Part shown: positions 45,247-54,897 of the stretch, one piece after another | Layout: each line of letters starts with the position of its first letter | Numbering within the stretch: position 1 is the stretch's first letter | Origin: Sphingobium quisquiliarum P25 | Lineage (GTDB): Bacteria; Pseudomonadota; Alphaproteobacteria; Sphingomonadales; Sphingomonadaceae | DNA: 64,000 nt | Reading direction: 5' to 3' | Assembly: GCF_000445065.1 (NCBI RefSeq) | Contig: NZ_ATHO01000007.1 | Coordinates: 1-64,000 of the forward strand | Made by a program: the position numbers and the translations under genes | The notes under the pieces: model-generated | The model's input: the letters and a program-made list of their open reading frames with translations, nothing else | Database searches by the model: none | What the model was told of the DNA's origin: nothing

Positions 45247-47562
45247 ATGCGTATCACTACCGCTCTGCTGCTGGCGTCCACCGCCATCATCCTGCCCGCC
45301 GTACCCGCTTTCGCAGAGGAATTGCCATCTGCTGAAACAGACGCCACGGAAAGCGCGAACATCGTCGTGTTCGGCCGTGGCGAAACCCGGCAGGTGCAGG
45401 AAATCCAGTCGCAGGATATCGTGACCTTGACGCCGGGCACCAATCCCCTGAAAGCCATTGAGAAGCTTCCCAGCGTCAATTTTCAGTCCTCCGATCCCTT
45501 CGGCGCTTATGAATGGTCGCAGCGCGTAACCATCCGCAGCTTCAGCCAGAACCAGCTCGGCTTCACCTTCGACGGCATTCCGCTGGGCGACATGAGCTAT
45601 GGCAATCATAATGGGCTCCACATCACTCGCGCGATCAGCTCCGAAAATATCGGCAGCGTGCGCGTCAGCCAGGGCGCGGGTTCCATCGGCACGCAGGCGA
45701 CCAACGCGCTGGGCGGCACGGTGGAAACCTTCTCCGCCGATCCTGCCGATTACCTGACCAACGGCAATCTGGGCGCGCAGGGCAACCTGACCTATGGCAG
45801 CAACGAAACCTGGCGCGCCTTCGCCCGCCTGGCCTTGGGCACTCGCGACGGGATTCGCGGCTATGCCTCCTATGGTTATGGATCGACCGACAAGTTCCGG
45901 GGCGAAGGCGTGCAGGACCAGCATATGGGCAATGCAAAGGTCGTCATTCCCGTGGGCGATGTCACTGTCGATGGCTGGCTCAGCTATTCGGACCGGCGGG
46001 AGAATGATTATCAGGATATGTCGAAAGCCATGATCGCGCGCCTGGGCTGGGACTGGGACAACACATTCCCCGACTATGCCCGCGCGATCGACTATGCCAG
46101 CCGGTTGAATGACGTGGATTTGATCAGCAACAGCGGCGGCTCGCCTTTCCCCGATGGCCTTTTCGATTACAGCGGCGCTCCGGTGGCAGGCGGCCAGGTC
46201 TATCCCGGCAATGTCACCGGCCCGGACGACGCCTATTATGACGCCGCTGGCCTGCGCAAGGACTGGCTGGGCGCGATCGGTCTTTCAGCGCCGCTGGGCG
46301 AACAGGCCAGCCTGAAGATCAAGGGCTATTACCATCATAACAAGGGCATGGGTCTGTGGGCCACGCCTTACCAGCCCAGCCCGAACGGGGTTCCCATGTC
46401 GGTGCGCACCACCGAATATGAAATGGACCGCATCGGCGTGTTCGGCAGCGTCGACTTTGCGCTCGGCATCCAGAATTTCACCGTGGGCGGCTGGTATGAG
46501 AATAACCAGTTCAACCAGGCCCGCCGCTTCTATGCCTTCGCCAGCCGCACGGACCCCGGCCTTTCCTTCCGCGACTATCCGAAAAACCCTTTCGCGACCC
46601 AGTGGGAGTTCGACTTCACCACCGACACGATCCAGTATCACGTCCAGGATCGCATCGACCTGGGGATGGTGACGATCAACCTGGGGTGGAAGGGCTTCAA
46701 GGTCACGAACAAGGCCGAAGCCGTCGTTCAGGCAACTTTCCCCGAAGGCAAGATCAAGGTGGAAGATTGGTTCCAGCCCCATGCGGGCGTCGCCTTCGAA
46801 CTATCGCCGGAAGCCGAAGTCTTCGCCGGTTTCACGCAGGCGACCCGCGCCTTCGCCAGCGCCACGACCGCGGGCCCCTTTTCCACCAATCAGCTTGGCT
46901 TCGACGCCATTCGGGATGATTTGAAGCCGGAACAGTCGGACACCTACGAACTTGGCCTGCGCTACCACAATTCCGTGTTCAACGGCGTGATCGGCGCTTA
47001 TCTGGTGAACTTCCGCAATCGCCTCCTGTCCGTTCAGGTGGGCAGCCCGATCCAGGGCTTCGCGGCGGCGCTGCAAAATGTCGGCAAGGTCCGCTCCATT
47101 GGCGTCGAAGCGGCGGGCACGCTGCAACTGGGCGGCGGGTTCAGCCTGTTCGGTTCCTACAGCTATACCGACGCGACCTATCGCGACGATGTCGTGGACG
47201 CCAGCGGGGCGGTCGCGCCGATCGAGGGCAAGACCGTGGTCGACAGCCCCAGGCATCTTGCCCGTGGCGAAATCAATTATGAGCGGGATGGCGCTTTCGG
47301 CCGCATCGGCGTCAACTATATGTCCCGGCGCTACTACACCTACACCAACGATCAATCGGTCCCCGGCCGCGTGATCGTGGACGCGACCGTGGGCTATCGC
47401 TTCACCGACAGGCTGGAGTTGCAACTGAACGCCACCAACCTGCTCGACAAGCGCTATATCAGCACCGTGGGTTCGGGCGGTTTCAGCAACAGCGGCGACG
47501 GCCAGACGCTGCTGATCGGCGCGCCCTCGCAATTCTTTGCCACCATCAAGGCGGGGTTCTGA
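45247..47562 (+). CDS. TonB-dependent receptor, probable organic-phosphate uptake
   Basis: 771 residues. Signal peptide (LLLASTAIILPAVPAFAEE), TonB-box-like NIVVFGRGETRQ, plug with RSFSQNQLGFTFDGIPLGD, and a barrel ending FFATIKAGF. The start at 45247 follows AAAAGGGGG; a GTG-free upstream ATG at 45223 would give a poorer leader. A Pho-like array precedes it, and the phosphodiesterase gene starts 2 bp after its stop, so it probably imports products of phosphate esters. Confidence 0.9.
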   Translation: MRITTALLLASTAIILPAVPAFAEELPSAETDATESANIVVFGRGETRQVQEIQSQDIVTLTPGTNPLKAIEKLPSVNFQSSDPFGAYEWSQRVTIRSFSQNQLGFTFDGIPLGDMSYGNHNGLHITRAISSENIGSVRVSQGAGSIGTQATNALGGTVETFSADPADYLTNGNLGAQGNLTYGSNETWRAFARLALGTRDGIRGYASYGYGSTDKFRGEGVQDQHMGNAKVVIPVGDVTVDGWLSYSDRRENDYQDMSKAMIARLGWDWDNTFPDYARAIDYASRLNDVDLISNSGGSPFPDGLFDYSGAPVAGGQVYPGNVTGPDDAYYDAAGLRKDWLGAIGLSAPLGEQASLKIKGYYHHNKGMGLWATPYQPSPNGVPMSVRTTEYEMDRIGVFGSVDFALGIQNFTVGGWYENNQFNQARRFYAFASRTDPGLSFRDYPKNPFATQWEFDFTTDTIQYHVQDRIDLGMVTINLGWKGFKVTNKAEAVVQATFPEGKIKVEDWFQPHAGVAFELSPEAEVFAGFTQATRAFASATTAGPFSTNQLGFDAIRDDLKPEQSDTYELGLRYHNSVFNGVIGAYLVNFRNRLLSVQVGSPIQGFAAALQNVGKVRSIGVEAAGTLQLGGGFSLFGSYSYTDATYRDDVVDASGAVAPIEGKTVVDSPRHLARGEINYERDGAFGRIGVNYMSRRYYTYTNDQSVPGRVIVDATVGYRFTDRLELQLNATNLLDKRYISTVGSGGFSNSGDGQTLLIGAPSQFFATIKAGF

Positions 47563-47564
47563 CA

Positions 47565-48908
47565 ATGAAAAAGGCCGCGCCTTTCCTTTGCCTGCTCGCC
47601 GCCGCCTTGCCAGCAACGGCTTTGGCCGAGCCTGTCCTTCTGATCTCGGTCGACGGGCTTCGCCCCGGCGACGTGCTGGAGGCGGAAAAGCGCGGCCTTT
47701 CCATTCCCAACCTGCGCCGTTTCGTGAAGGAGGGCGCCTATGCCTCTGGCGTCACGGGCGTGCTGCCGACATTGACCTACCCCAGCCATACGACATTGAT
47801 CACGGGCACCGCGCCCGCGCGCCATGGCATCATCTCGAACAACAGCTTCGACCCGATGCAGATCAACCAGGGCGGCTGGTACTGGTACGCATCCGACATC
47901 AAGGTGCCGACCCTGTGGGAAGCCGCCGCGAAAGCCGGGCTCAGCACCGGCAACGTCCATTGGCCCGTCAGCGTCGCCGCCAAGGGCGTGACATGGAACC
48001 TGCCGCAAATCTGGCGCACGGGCCATACGGACGACGCCAAGCTGCTGGAGGCGCTCGCGACGCCGGGTCTAAAGGCGGAGATGGAGAAGGCGACCGGCGA
48101 GCCCTACGCCATGGGCATCGACGAAAGCCTGCCCGGAGATGAAAATCGCGGCCGCGCGGCCGTGGCCCTGATCGCGGCGCACAAGCCTGATTTCGTGACG
48201 GTCTATCTGACGGCGCTCGACCATGAGCAGCATCTGAAAGGGCCCGGCTCGCCGGAAGCGAAGGCGGTGCTGGAAAAGATCGATGCGATCGTCGGCCGGC
48301 TGGTCGCTGCCGAACAGCAGGCGCATCCCGGCGCCGTGATCGCGCTGGCGAGCGACCATGGCTTTGAAGCGACCCACAGCGCGCTCAACCTTTTCCGCCC
48401 CTTCATCGACGAAGGGCTGATCACGCTGGGCGCAGACGGCAAGATCGCGTCCTGGCGCGCCATGCCGTGGCTGTCCGGCGGGTCCGCCGCGATCATGCTG
48501 GCGCAGCCGCAGGATGAAGCGCTCGCCACCAAGGTCAAGGCATTGCTCGACAGGCTGGCCGCCGATCCGGCCAATGGGATTGCCAGCGTCGCCGACCGGC
48601 AGGCCGTTGCAAAGATGGGCGGCAATCCGCAGGCGGCCTTCTACGTCAATCTGCGCGCCGGTTATGTGACGGGGCTTTTTGCGGGCAAGGACGCGCCCAT
48701 TGTCGCTCCGGCCCCCGTCAAGGGCATGCACGGCTATTTTCCCGGCCCGCTCAACCTCCGCTCCTCTTTCATGCTGCTGGGCAAGGGCGTGGCGAAGGGA
48801 AGGGACTTGCGCGAAATCGACATGCGGGCGATCGCGCCTACGCTGGCGGACATATTGGGCATAGCCCTGCCTGACGCGGAACAGCCTGCCTTGAAGTGGA
48901 AGCAATAG
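47565..48908 (+). CDS. Ectonucleotide pyrophosphatase/phosphodiesterase (alkaline phosphatase superfamily)
   Basis: 447 residues, exported (signal LCLLAAALPATALAEP). Metal ligand D30 in LISVDGLRP, nucleophile T71 in LPTLTYPSHTTLITG, then LTALDHEQHL (D/H), ASDHGFEATHS (DH) and MHGYFPG (H). This is the NPP arrangement, acting on nucleotide or other phosphodiesters to feed phosphate and nucleosides. Start 2 bp after the receptor stop. Confidence 0.9.
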   Translation: MKKAAPFLCLLAAALPATALAEPVLLISVDGLRPGDVLEAEKRGLSIPNLRRFVKEGAYASGVTGVLPTLTYPSHTTLITGTAPARHGIISNNSFDPMQINQGGWYWYASDIKVPTLWEAAAKAGLSTGNVHWPVSVAAKGVTWNLPQIWRTGHTDDAKLLEALATPGLKAEMEKATGEPYAMGIDESLPGDENRGRAAVALIAAHKPDFVTVYLTALDHEQHLKGPGSPEAKAVLEKIDAIVGRLVAAEQQAHPGAVIALASDHGFEATHSALNLFRPFIDEGLITLGADGKIASWRAMPWLSGGSAAIMLAQPQDEALATKVKALLDRLAADPANGIASVADRQAVAKMGGNPQAAFYVNLRAGYVTGLFAGKDAPIVAPAPVKGMHGYFPGPLNLRSSFMLLGKGVAKGRDLREIDMRAIAPTLADILGIALPDAEQPALKWKQ

Positions 48909-48917
48909 AGGACGTCA

Positions 48918-49198
48918 TCAAGGTGAGGGGGTGACGAGCAGCGTCAGCCTCTCCTCGCTATTGGCCGCGATCTGGAGCGTGTAGCGGCCCGGATGTAGCG
49001 AGTAATCTACCATCTTGCGAATGCCCGAACAGTTGGGCCCATGCCCATGGGCGACGGACTCCGCCAGGATGCGAGCGGGGCGGGCAGTTCTGCCCCGGCC
49101 GCGCATTGGGGTTGCCCATGATCCATCTGCGCCATCGACGCCGTGGGAAACAGGGCCGCCACCACGGCGAGCGGCAACGGAGCGCGGCGGAATGACAT
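48918..49198 (-). pseudogene. Broken small secreted protein gene (frameshift with internal deletion)
   Basis: The intact start (ATG at 49198, MSFRRAPLPLAVVAALF, signal peptide, then MAQMDHGQPQC) runs in one frame to about 49075. The recognisable C-terminus (SVAHGHGPNCSGIRKMVDYS, then HPGRYTLQIAANS and LTLLVTPSP) continues in another frame to 48918. Intact relatives, recalled from sphingomonads next to TonB receptors and often misannotated, are about twice as long, so the middle is missing. The join is near 49065-49085. It sits divergently before the receptor at 49275. Confidence 0.7.
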
Positions 49199-49212
49199 TG
49201 CGGGCTTCCTTC

Positions 49213-49253
49213 TTCGACTCAAAGCTATATACGGCCGGATATATCGAGTCGAA
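49213..49253. promoter_or_regulatory. Long inverted repeat upstream of TonB receptor
   Basis: TTCGACTC (49213-49220) and GAGTCGAA (49246-49253) are exact complements. Between them, ATATA and TATAT flank a CGGCCG core. It lies between the pseudogene start and the receptor gene (49275), so it may be an operator for a dyad-binding regulator or a transcript hairpin. Confidence 0.45.
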
Positions 49254-49274
49254 CGACCGGGGGAAGGGGGTTTC

Positions 49275-51413
49275 ATGCGTTTCCATGTCGCCGCACTGCT
49301 ATTGGCAGGCAGCGTTTTCACCGCCCAGGCGCAGGCGGAAACGGCGCCGGAGGATGATCAGTCCGGCCGTTTCTCGCTGGGCCAGATCATCGTGACCGCG
49401 CCGCGTACCCAGGGGATCGAAATCGACGGCAGCACGCTTTCGTCCGACGCCATCCATATGTTCAGCCGAACCGCGCTTGAGGACGCCGTCAACCTTATGC
49501 CCGGCGTCGCGGCGGGGAACAGCGGCGGCACCCGCAATGAACGGCTTGTCTTCGTGCGCGGCTTCGATCGTTTTCAGGTTCCGCTGTCGATCGACGGCAT
49601 CCGCGTCTATCTGCCCGCCGACAACAGGCTGGACTATGGCCGCTTCCTGACCACCGACATAGCCGAGGTGCAGGTGGCCAAGGGCTATGCCTCCGTCCTC
49701 GACGGGCCGGGCGCGATGGGCGGCGCGATCAACCTCGTCACGCGCAAGCCCGCCAAGGCGATCGACATCGATGTGCGTGGCACGGTGAATTTCGACAATG
49801 ACGCCGATTATGCGGGCTATTCGACATCCGCCATGATCGGCATGCGCCAGGACAAATGGTATGCGCAGGCCAGCTATGCCCGCAGCTTCACCGACCATTG
49901 GGACCTGCCCAACGACTTCACGCCCCGCAACCGGACGCTGGAAGATGGCGGCGCGCGCGATTTTTCGCGCACGGAAGACTGGCGCGTCAACGCCAAGGCC
50001 GGCTTCACCCCCAACGCCACCGACGAATATGCGCTGAGCTATACCTATCAGGAAGGATCGAAGGGCGCGCCGCTGCACATCAGCGACACGGTGACGGCGC
50101 CGCGCTTCTGGGATTGGCCGGAATGGAACATCACCAGCGTCTATTTCCTTTCCACCACGGCTCTGGGCGATCGCGCGACGTTGAAGACGCGGGCCTATTA
50201 CAACCAGTTCGATTCCATCCTGCGATCCTTCAACGATCGCACGCTGACGACGCAAAGCCGCCCCTTCGCCTTCGACAGCCCTTATGAGGACAAGGCGTGG
50301 GGCGGATCGCTGCAACTGGATTTCCAGGCGAGCGACGCCGACACGCTGCGCCTTGCCTGGCATTACCGCCATGACCGGCACGTCGAATTCCAGACCAGCT
50401 TTTCCAACGCAGGCGCCGCCACCACCGAACCGCGCCAGACCCAGACGGAGGAGACATTTTCGGCCGCGCTGGAAAATGAGCTGAAGCTGAGCCCGGACCT
50501 CAGCTTCACGCTGGGCGGCAGCTTCGACTGGCGCAACCTGATCAAGGCGCAGGAATATGGCGCGCCGCTGGGCACGTCGGGCGCGTCCGTTCTTTACGAA
50601 TATCCGCGCCGGGATGCCGACACATGGAACCTTCAGGGCCGCTTCGACTGGCGGGCAAGCGAAGCGCTCAACCTGCATGCCAGCCTGTCGTCCCGCGCGC
50701 GTTTCCCCACCATTTTCGAACGGTTCAGCCAGCGCTTCAACACCGCCATTCCCAACCCCGCGCTGAAAGCCGAGCGGGCCACCAATGCGGAGATTGGCGG
50801 CAGTTGGGCGAGCGGCCCGGTCCGCGTGGAAGGCGCGCTATTCTATAGCTGGGTGCGCGATGCGATATTCAGCGTGCCCACGCCAGCCTATCCCTGCACC
50901 GCTTCGACGACGCCGCCCGCCGTGCCCCGGCCCGGCTGCGCGCTCACCAGCCTGTCACAAAGCCGCAATGCCGGCAAAGGCCATTATTACGGGGTGGAAT
51001 TGTCCGTATCCGCCACCGTCCTGCCGGGTCTGGACATCGGGGCGAACTATACCGGCATCAAGCGGGTGCTGGACTATGCCGCCAATCCGCTGTTCCGCCC
51101 CACCGGCGTCCCCACGCACAAGGGCTTTGTGTATCTGGACTGGTCGCCGGTCGAAAGGCTGCACATCATCCCCAGCGCCGACCTTGCTTCCAATCGCTGG
51201 ACATTGTTCACGGCAACGCCAGCGTCGCAGCCGCAACGCTATTACCGCACCGGCGCTTATGTGAACGCCGCCCTGCGCGTGGACTATGCGTTGACGGACA
51301 ATGTCGAGATCGGCGTGGGCGGGCGGAACCTGTTCGACGACTATTATACGTTGACCGATGGCTTTCCCGAACCGGGCCGGACATTATTCGCCAATTTGCG
51401 GGTGCGCTACTGA
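49275..51413 (+). CDS. TonB-dependent receptor (FecA/catecholate-type)
   Basis: 712 residues. Signal peptide (HVAALLLAGSVFTAQAQAE), TonB-box-like QIIVTAPRTQ, plug (FVRGFDRFQVPLSIDGIRVY, GAMGGAINLVTRKP), barrel ending TLFANLRVRY. Start chosen at 49275 with GGGAAGGGGG upstream. A cysteine pair around YPCTASTT and PGCALTS is a surface loop. The divergent pseudogene is of a type often found beside such receptors, and may have handled the same metal or ligand. Confidence 0.88.
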   Translation: MRFHVAALLLAGSVFTAQAQAETAPEDDQSGRFSLGQIIVTAPRTQGIEIDGSTLSSDAIHMFSRTALEDAVNLMPGVAAGNSGGTRNERLVFVRGFDRFQVPLSIDGIRVYLPADNRLDYGRFLTTDIAEVQVAKGYASVLDGPGAMGGAINLVTRKPAKAIDIDVRGTVNFDNDADYAGYSTSAMIGMRQDKWYAQASYARSFTDHWDLPNDFTPRNRTLEDGGARDFSRTEDWRVNAKAGFTPNATDEYALSYTYQEGSKGAPLHISDTVTAPRFWDWPEWNITSVYFLSTTALGDRATLKTRAYYNQFDSILRSFNDRTLTTQSRPFAFDSPYEDKAWGGSLQLDFQASDADTLRLAWHYRHDRHVEFQTSFSNAGAATTEPRQTQTEETFSAALENELKLSPDLSFTLGGSFDWRNLIKAQEYGAPLGTSGASVLYEYPRRDADTWNLQGRFDWRASEALNLHASLSSRARFPTIFERFSQRFNTAIPNPALKAERATNAEIGGSWASGPVRVEGALFYSWVRDAIFSVPTPAYPCTASTTPPAVPRPGCALTSLSQSRNAGKGHYYGVELSVSATVLPGLDIGANYTGIKRVLDYAANPLFRPTGVPTHKGFVYLDWSPVERLHIIPSADLASNRWTLFTATPASQPQRYYRTGAYVNAALRVDYALTDNVEIGVGGRNLFDDYYTLTDGFPEPGRTLFANLRVRY

Positions 51414-51580
51414 TAGTCATAGTCGCCCTGATGTTGCTGCGGGTGGCGCATTGTGACCTGACGGAGCATAAAAGCATAACGATCATCTCTTATCCGTAAC
51501 AAATCATTGCTGCAAAGGCTGGGTGGCGTCAGGCTGATTGACCGGCGCCGCCAACACTCCCACAGACCCCCTCATTCTAA

Positions 51581-51595
51581 TGCGACTAAGTCGCA
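51581..51595. promoter_or_regulatory. Fur-like palindrome upstream of TonB receptor
   Basis: TGCGACT-A-AGTCGCA is a perfect palindrome with 7-bp arms, 22 bp before the receptor ATG. TGCGA/TCGCA half-sites resemble alphaproteobacterial Fur-type boxes. Location over the expected promoter suggests iron repression. Confidence 0.5.
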
Positions 51596-51617
51596 CTATT
51601 ATCAGGGGGTCTGCTTC

Positions 51618-53753
51618 ATGTCCGTCACGCCATCCAGCACGCTATGCCGCTATCTGTCGCGCGCCAGCCTCATCGCCCTGGGCGTCACCATTGCTTTCCC
51701 GGCTTTGGGTGCTGATAGCGCTATGGCGGAGGCTGATGACCAGAGCGGCGGCGCGATCGTGGTCACGGCGGCGGGCTATGAGCAGGATATCATCGAAGCG
51801 CCCGCCAGCATCACCGTTGTCGGCCGCGAGGAGTTGCAGGAAAAGCGCTTCGGCAGCCTCGCCGAAGCCTTGCAGGATGTGCAGGGCGTCGATGTCGGCG
51901 GCGAAGCGGGCAAGACCGGCGGCCTCAACATCTCCATACGCGGCATGCCCAGCGACTATACGCTGGTCCTGATCGACGGCCGCCGCCAGAATGCGCCCGG
52001 CGGCGTGACGCCGAACGGCTTTGGCGAAACCTCCACCAGCTTCCTGCCGCCCTTTTCGGCGATCGACCGGATCGAGGTGGTGCGCGGGCCCATGTCCACC
52101 CTCTACGGATCGGACGCGATGGGCGGCGTCGTCAATATCATCACGCGCAAGGTCGGCAATCGCTGGGTCGGCACCGCGACCGCCGAAAGCACGATCCAGG
52201 GCGATGACCGCTTCGGCAATATCCAGTCGGTGAACGGCTTTGCCCAGGGGCCGCTGGTCCCTGACCTGATCGGCCTGACCCTGCGCGGCAGCGTCTTCCA
52301 CCGCGAGGCGTCCAGCATCGACATCCCCGGCGATCCGGCGCTCACGCTCGGCCGCAATCCGGTCAAGTCCGACATCTACACCTATGGCGGCCGGTTGAGC
52401 TTCACCCCCCATGCCGATCATGACCTGTGGATCGAATATGACCGCAACGAACAAAGCTATGACAATAGCGAAGGGCAGTTGGGCACGCTGGGTTCGGGCG
52501 GCTATGCGCCGCGGCAGCGCTTCAACCGCAGCAATTATGTGCTCGCGCATAGCTGGCGGCTCGGCTTCGGCCAGCTCGACACGACGCTGACCCGCAACGA
52601 AACGGAAACGATCGGCCGCCTGATCCCCAACGGCACGCCAGGCGCGGTCCCCGGCAGCCCCCGCACGCTGGAGGCGCGCAACGACATCATCGATTCCCGC
52701 TTCGCCGGGAAAGCAGGAGCGATCGCCTTCACCGTGGGCGGCCAATATTGGAAGGCGCGCATGGTCGAGGGCGTCGCGCCAGAGCCGTTCAAGTTCACGC
52801 AATGGGCCGGTTTCGCCGAAGCCACGCTGACCCTGGCGGAAGGGTTCAACGTCACCGGCGGCGCGCGCTACGACCATCATTCGACCTTCGGCGACAAATG
52901 GTCGCCGCGCGCCTATGCCGTGTGGAACATCACCGATGCGGTCACGCTGAAAGGCGGGGTCAGCCGGGGCTACAAGACCCCGCGCGTCGAACAGATTGCG
53001 GAAGGCATCATCGGTTTCGGCGGGCAGGGCCGCATCCCCCTGCTCGGAACGCCGGGGCTGAAGCCGGAAATCAGCACCAGCTATGAAGCCGGGCTCTATT
53101 ATGACGGCAACGGCTTTTTCAGCGGCAATGTGACGCTGTTCAACAACGACTTCACCGACAAGATCGCCAGCGGACCGGGCATCCCCAACTGCCGCTTTTC
53201 AGGCGCGCCGAACCGGCCCGGCTGCCTGGATGTCGGCCCATTCCCGACCGTCGACCTGTTCAGCCAGTCGATCAACATCGACAAGGCGCGCACCCGCGGC
53301 GTCGAGGTCGCGACCCGCTTTGTCTTCACGCCCAGCCTGTCGCTGTCGGCCAACTACACCTATACCGAAACCGAACAGTTGAGCGGCGCGGACGAAGGAT
53401 TGCCGCTGATCGGAATGCCGAAGCATATGCTGAACGGCAATCTTCGCTGGAAACTGGACGACAAGGCCAGCCTTTGGGCTCGCGCCGAAATCCGCTCCAG
53501 CCGTTATCGCGGCAACAATGCGCAGCAGGCGGCGGTCGGCGACTTCCGCAGCTATGAAGTTTTCCATCTGGGCGGCAATTACCAGATCACGCCCGCTTTC
53601 CGCCTGTCCGCGACGATATATAACATCCTCGACACGGACTATGCGGTCTATGTTCCCTATCAGACCAGCCCGTCCGCCACGGCCTATACGCCTGCCTATT
53701 CGATCAATCAGGAAGGCCGCCGCCTCTGGCTCTCCGCCACCGTGGATTTCTAA
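51618..53753 (+). CDS. TonB-dependent siderophore-type receptor
   Basis: 711 residues. Signal peptide (ASLIALGVTIAFPALGADS), TonB box (GAIVVTAAGYEQ), plug (SITVVGREELQEK, LNISIRGMPSDYTLVLIDGR, RGPMSTLYGSDAMGGVVNII) and barrel ending LWLSATVDF. The plug is close to FepA/BfrA-type catecholate siderophore receptors. The Fur-like palindrome before it supports iron transport. The start is the ATG at 51618 with AGGGGG upstream; earlier in-frame starts lack a leader. Confidence 0.9.
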   Translation: MSVTPSSTLCRYLSRASLIALGVTIAFPALGADSAMAEADDQSGGAIVVTAAGYEQDIIEAPASITVVGREELQEKRFGSLAEALQDVQGVDVGGEAGKTGGLNISIRGMPSDYTLVLIDGRRQNAPGGVTPNGFGETSTSFLPPFSAIDRIEVVRGPMSTLYGSDAMGGVVNIITRKVGNRWVGTATAESTIQGDDRFGNIQSVNGFAQGPLVPDLIGLTLRGSVFHREASSIDIPGDPALTLGRNPVKSDIYTYGGRLSFTPHADHDLWIEYDRNEQSYDNSEGQLGTLGSGGYAPRQRFNRSNYVLAHSWRLGFGQLDTTLTRNETETIGRLIPNGTPGAVPGSPRTLEARNDIIDSRFAGKAGAIAFTVGGQYWKARMVEGVAPEPFKFTQWAGFAEATLTLAEGFNVTGGARYDHHSTFGDKWSPRAYAVWNITDAVTLKGGVSRGYKTPRVEQIAEGIIGFGGQGRIPLLGTPGLKPEISTSYEAGLYYDGNGFFSGNVTLFNNDFTDKIASGPGIPNCRFSGAPNRPGCLDVGPFPTVDLFSQSINIDKARTRGVEVATRFVFTPSLSLSANYTYTETEQLSGADEGLPLIGMPKHMLNGNLRWKLDDKASLWARAEIRSSRYRGNNAQQAAVGDFRSYEVFHLGGNYQITPAFRLSATIYNILDTDYAVYVPYQTSPSATAYTPAYSINQEGRRLWLSATVDF

Positions 53754-53813
53754 CGGCGTACAGCCGCAGGCGTCCTGCACGGGGCAGGGGCTTGCGGCCG
53801 TGCAGGCGGAGCG

Positions 53814-54116
53814 TCAGCGTTTGCGCACGAACTCGGCCCTCAGAACGAGGCCCTTTATGCCTTCGTAGCGGCAGTCGATTTCCTGCGCGTCTCCAGTGAG
53901 GCGGATGGACTTGATCAGCGTGCCGCGCTTCAATGTCTGGCCCGCCCCCTTGACCTCCAGATCCTTGATCAGCGTGACCTGATCGCCATCGGCCAGCAGG
54001 TTGCCGACCGCATCGCGCACTTCGGGCTGCGAAGCGGCGGCTTGCCGGTCCGCCAGTTCGGACGCAGGCAGCCATTCGCCGCTGTCCTCGTCATACACAT
54101 AGTCCTCGTCAGCCAT
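53814..54116 (-). CDS. PhnA-like domain protein lacking the zinc ribbon
   Basis: 100 residues. The C-terminal PhnA/YjdM core is clear: DGDQVTLIKDLEVKGAGQTL, KSIRLTGDAQEIDCRYEGIKG and LRAEFVRKR. The usual N-terminal CxxC zinc ribbon is replaced by an acidic segment (DEDYVYDEDSGEW) with no cysteines. Despite the name, the family is not proven to act on phosphonates. The start at 54116 has GGGAGG 4-5 bp ahead; an ATG four codons earlier (54128) overlaps that site. Confidence 0.78.
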   Translation of the reverse strand: MADEDYVYDEDSGEWLPASELADRQAAASQPEVRDAVGNLLADGDQVTLIKDLEVKGAGQTLKRGTLIKSIRLTGDAQEIDCRYEGIKGLVLRAEFVRKR

Positions 54117-54182
54117 ATCGCCTCCCATGATGATGGGGTCCGGTACAACAGCGAAGCGATCCGGGCCAAGGGCAAAGCGTTT

Positions 54183-54205
54183 CCGCCGGGGGCTTTAACC
54201 GGCGG
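54183..54205. terminator. Terminator-like hairpin
   Basis: CCGCCGG/CCGGCGG with a 9-nt loop, flanked by TT and further pairing. It lies in the 178-bp gap downstream of the DUF2383 gene and upstream of the PhnA-like gene, both on the minus strand. No U-tract follows, so the function is uncertain. Confidence 0.35.
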
Positions 54206-54294
54206 CCGGAAGCCTGTGCCCGATGGCGAAGGCTTTCATTCGATCCTGCGTCAGGGGAGCCGTTATGCCGCACCGCCGTTGCGAAGCGGCGAAC

Positions 54295-54738
54295 TCATAG
54301 CGTGGCCAGCCCCTTGAGCCCGGTGTCTTCGGACGGAGGCGGCAGGCAGGACGCGACTTTCGCCAGCAGGGCGCCCATGGCCTGGGTGATTTCGGGATCG
54401 CGCATATGGCCGTGGATCATGTTCGCCAGTTCCTGATCTTCCTGCCGCACGTTCGACAGGGCGGCGTCGTCATTGCCGCCGGTCCATTGGTCGATCTTCA
54501 GGCGCAGATGATCGAGCAGGGTAAGTAGCGACCCGGAAGCCTCCATTTCATGTCCCGTGACGCCGATCTGCGCGAGCAGTTCGCGGGCCATGTGCATCCT
54601 GTCATGCGCGGTCTCCTCCAGCCGTGACTTGAGCGCGGGCTGGTCTGCCACCTTGGCCGCGCTGGCATAGAGTTCGGCCGTGTCGATCAGCCGGTCCCCC
54701 ACGGCCTGCATGACCGCATGATCAGCTGCATTCGCCAT
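54295..54738 (-). CDS. DUF2383 (PA2169-type) four-helix-bundle protein
   Basis: 147 residues, nearly all helical. LIDTAELYASAAKVADQPALKSRL, HDRMHMARELLAQIG and HLRLKIDQWTGGNDDAALSNVRQEDQEL match the ferritin-like four-helix family of PA2169. The function is unknown; it is often a stress-inducible gene. The start follows GGGAGCAGACT. Stands alone ahead of the divergent antiporter operon. Confidence 0.75.
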   Translation of the reverse strand: MANAADHAVMQAVGDRLIDTAELYASAAKVADQPALKSRLEETAHDRMHMARELLAQIGVTGHEMEASGSLLTLLDHLRLKIDQWTGGNDDAALSNVRQEDQELANMIHGHMRDPEITQAMGALLAKVASCLPPPSEDTGLKGLATL

Positions 54739-54897
54739 AGTCTGCTCCCGATAGATATTCCCCTGACCGGAACACGGCCCGTTGCGGAAGGGTTCCGCTA
54801 TCCGTTTGCGCCTGGGTGGAAAAGGCGTCTATGGCCCTGCTGGAGCGATCTTCTCGCCAAGCGGCTTGCCTTGAGCATCCAATCACCACCATAAGGT

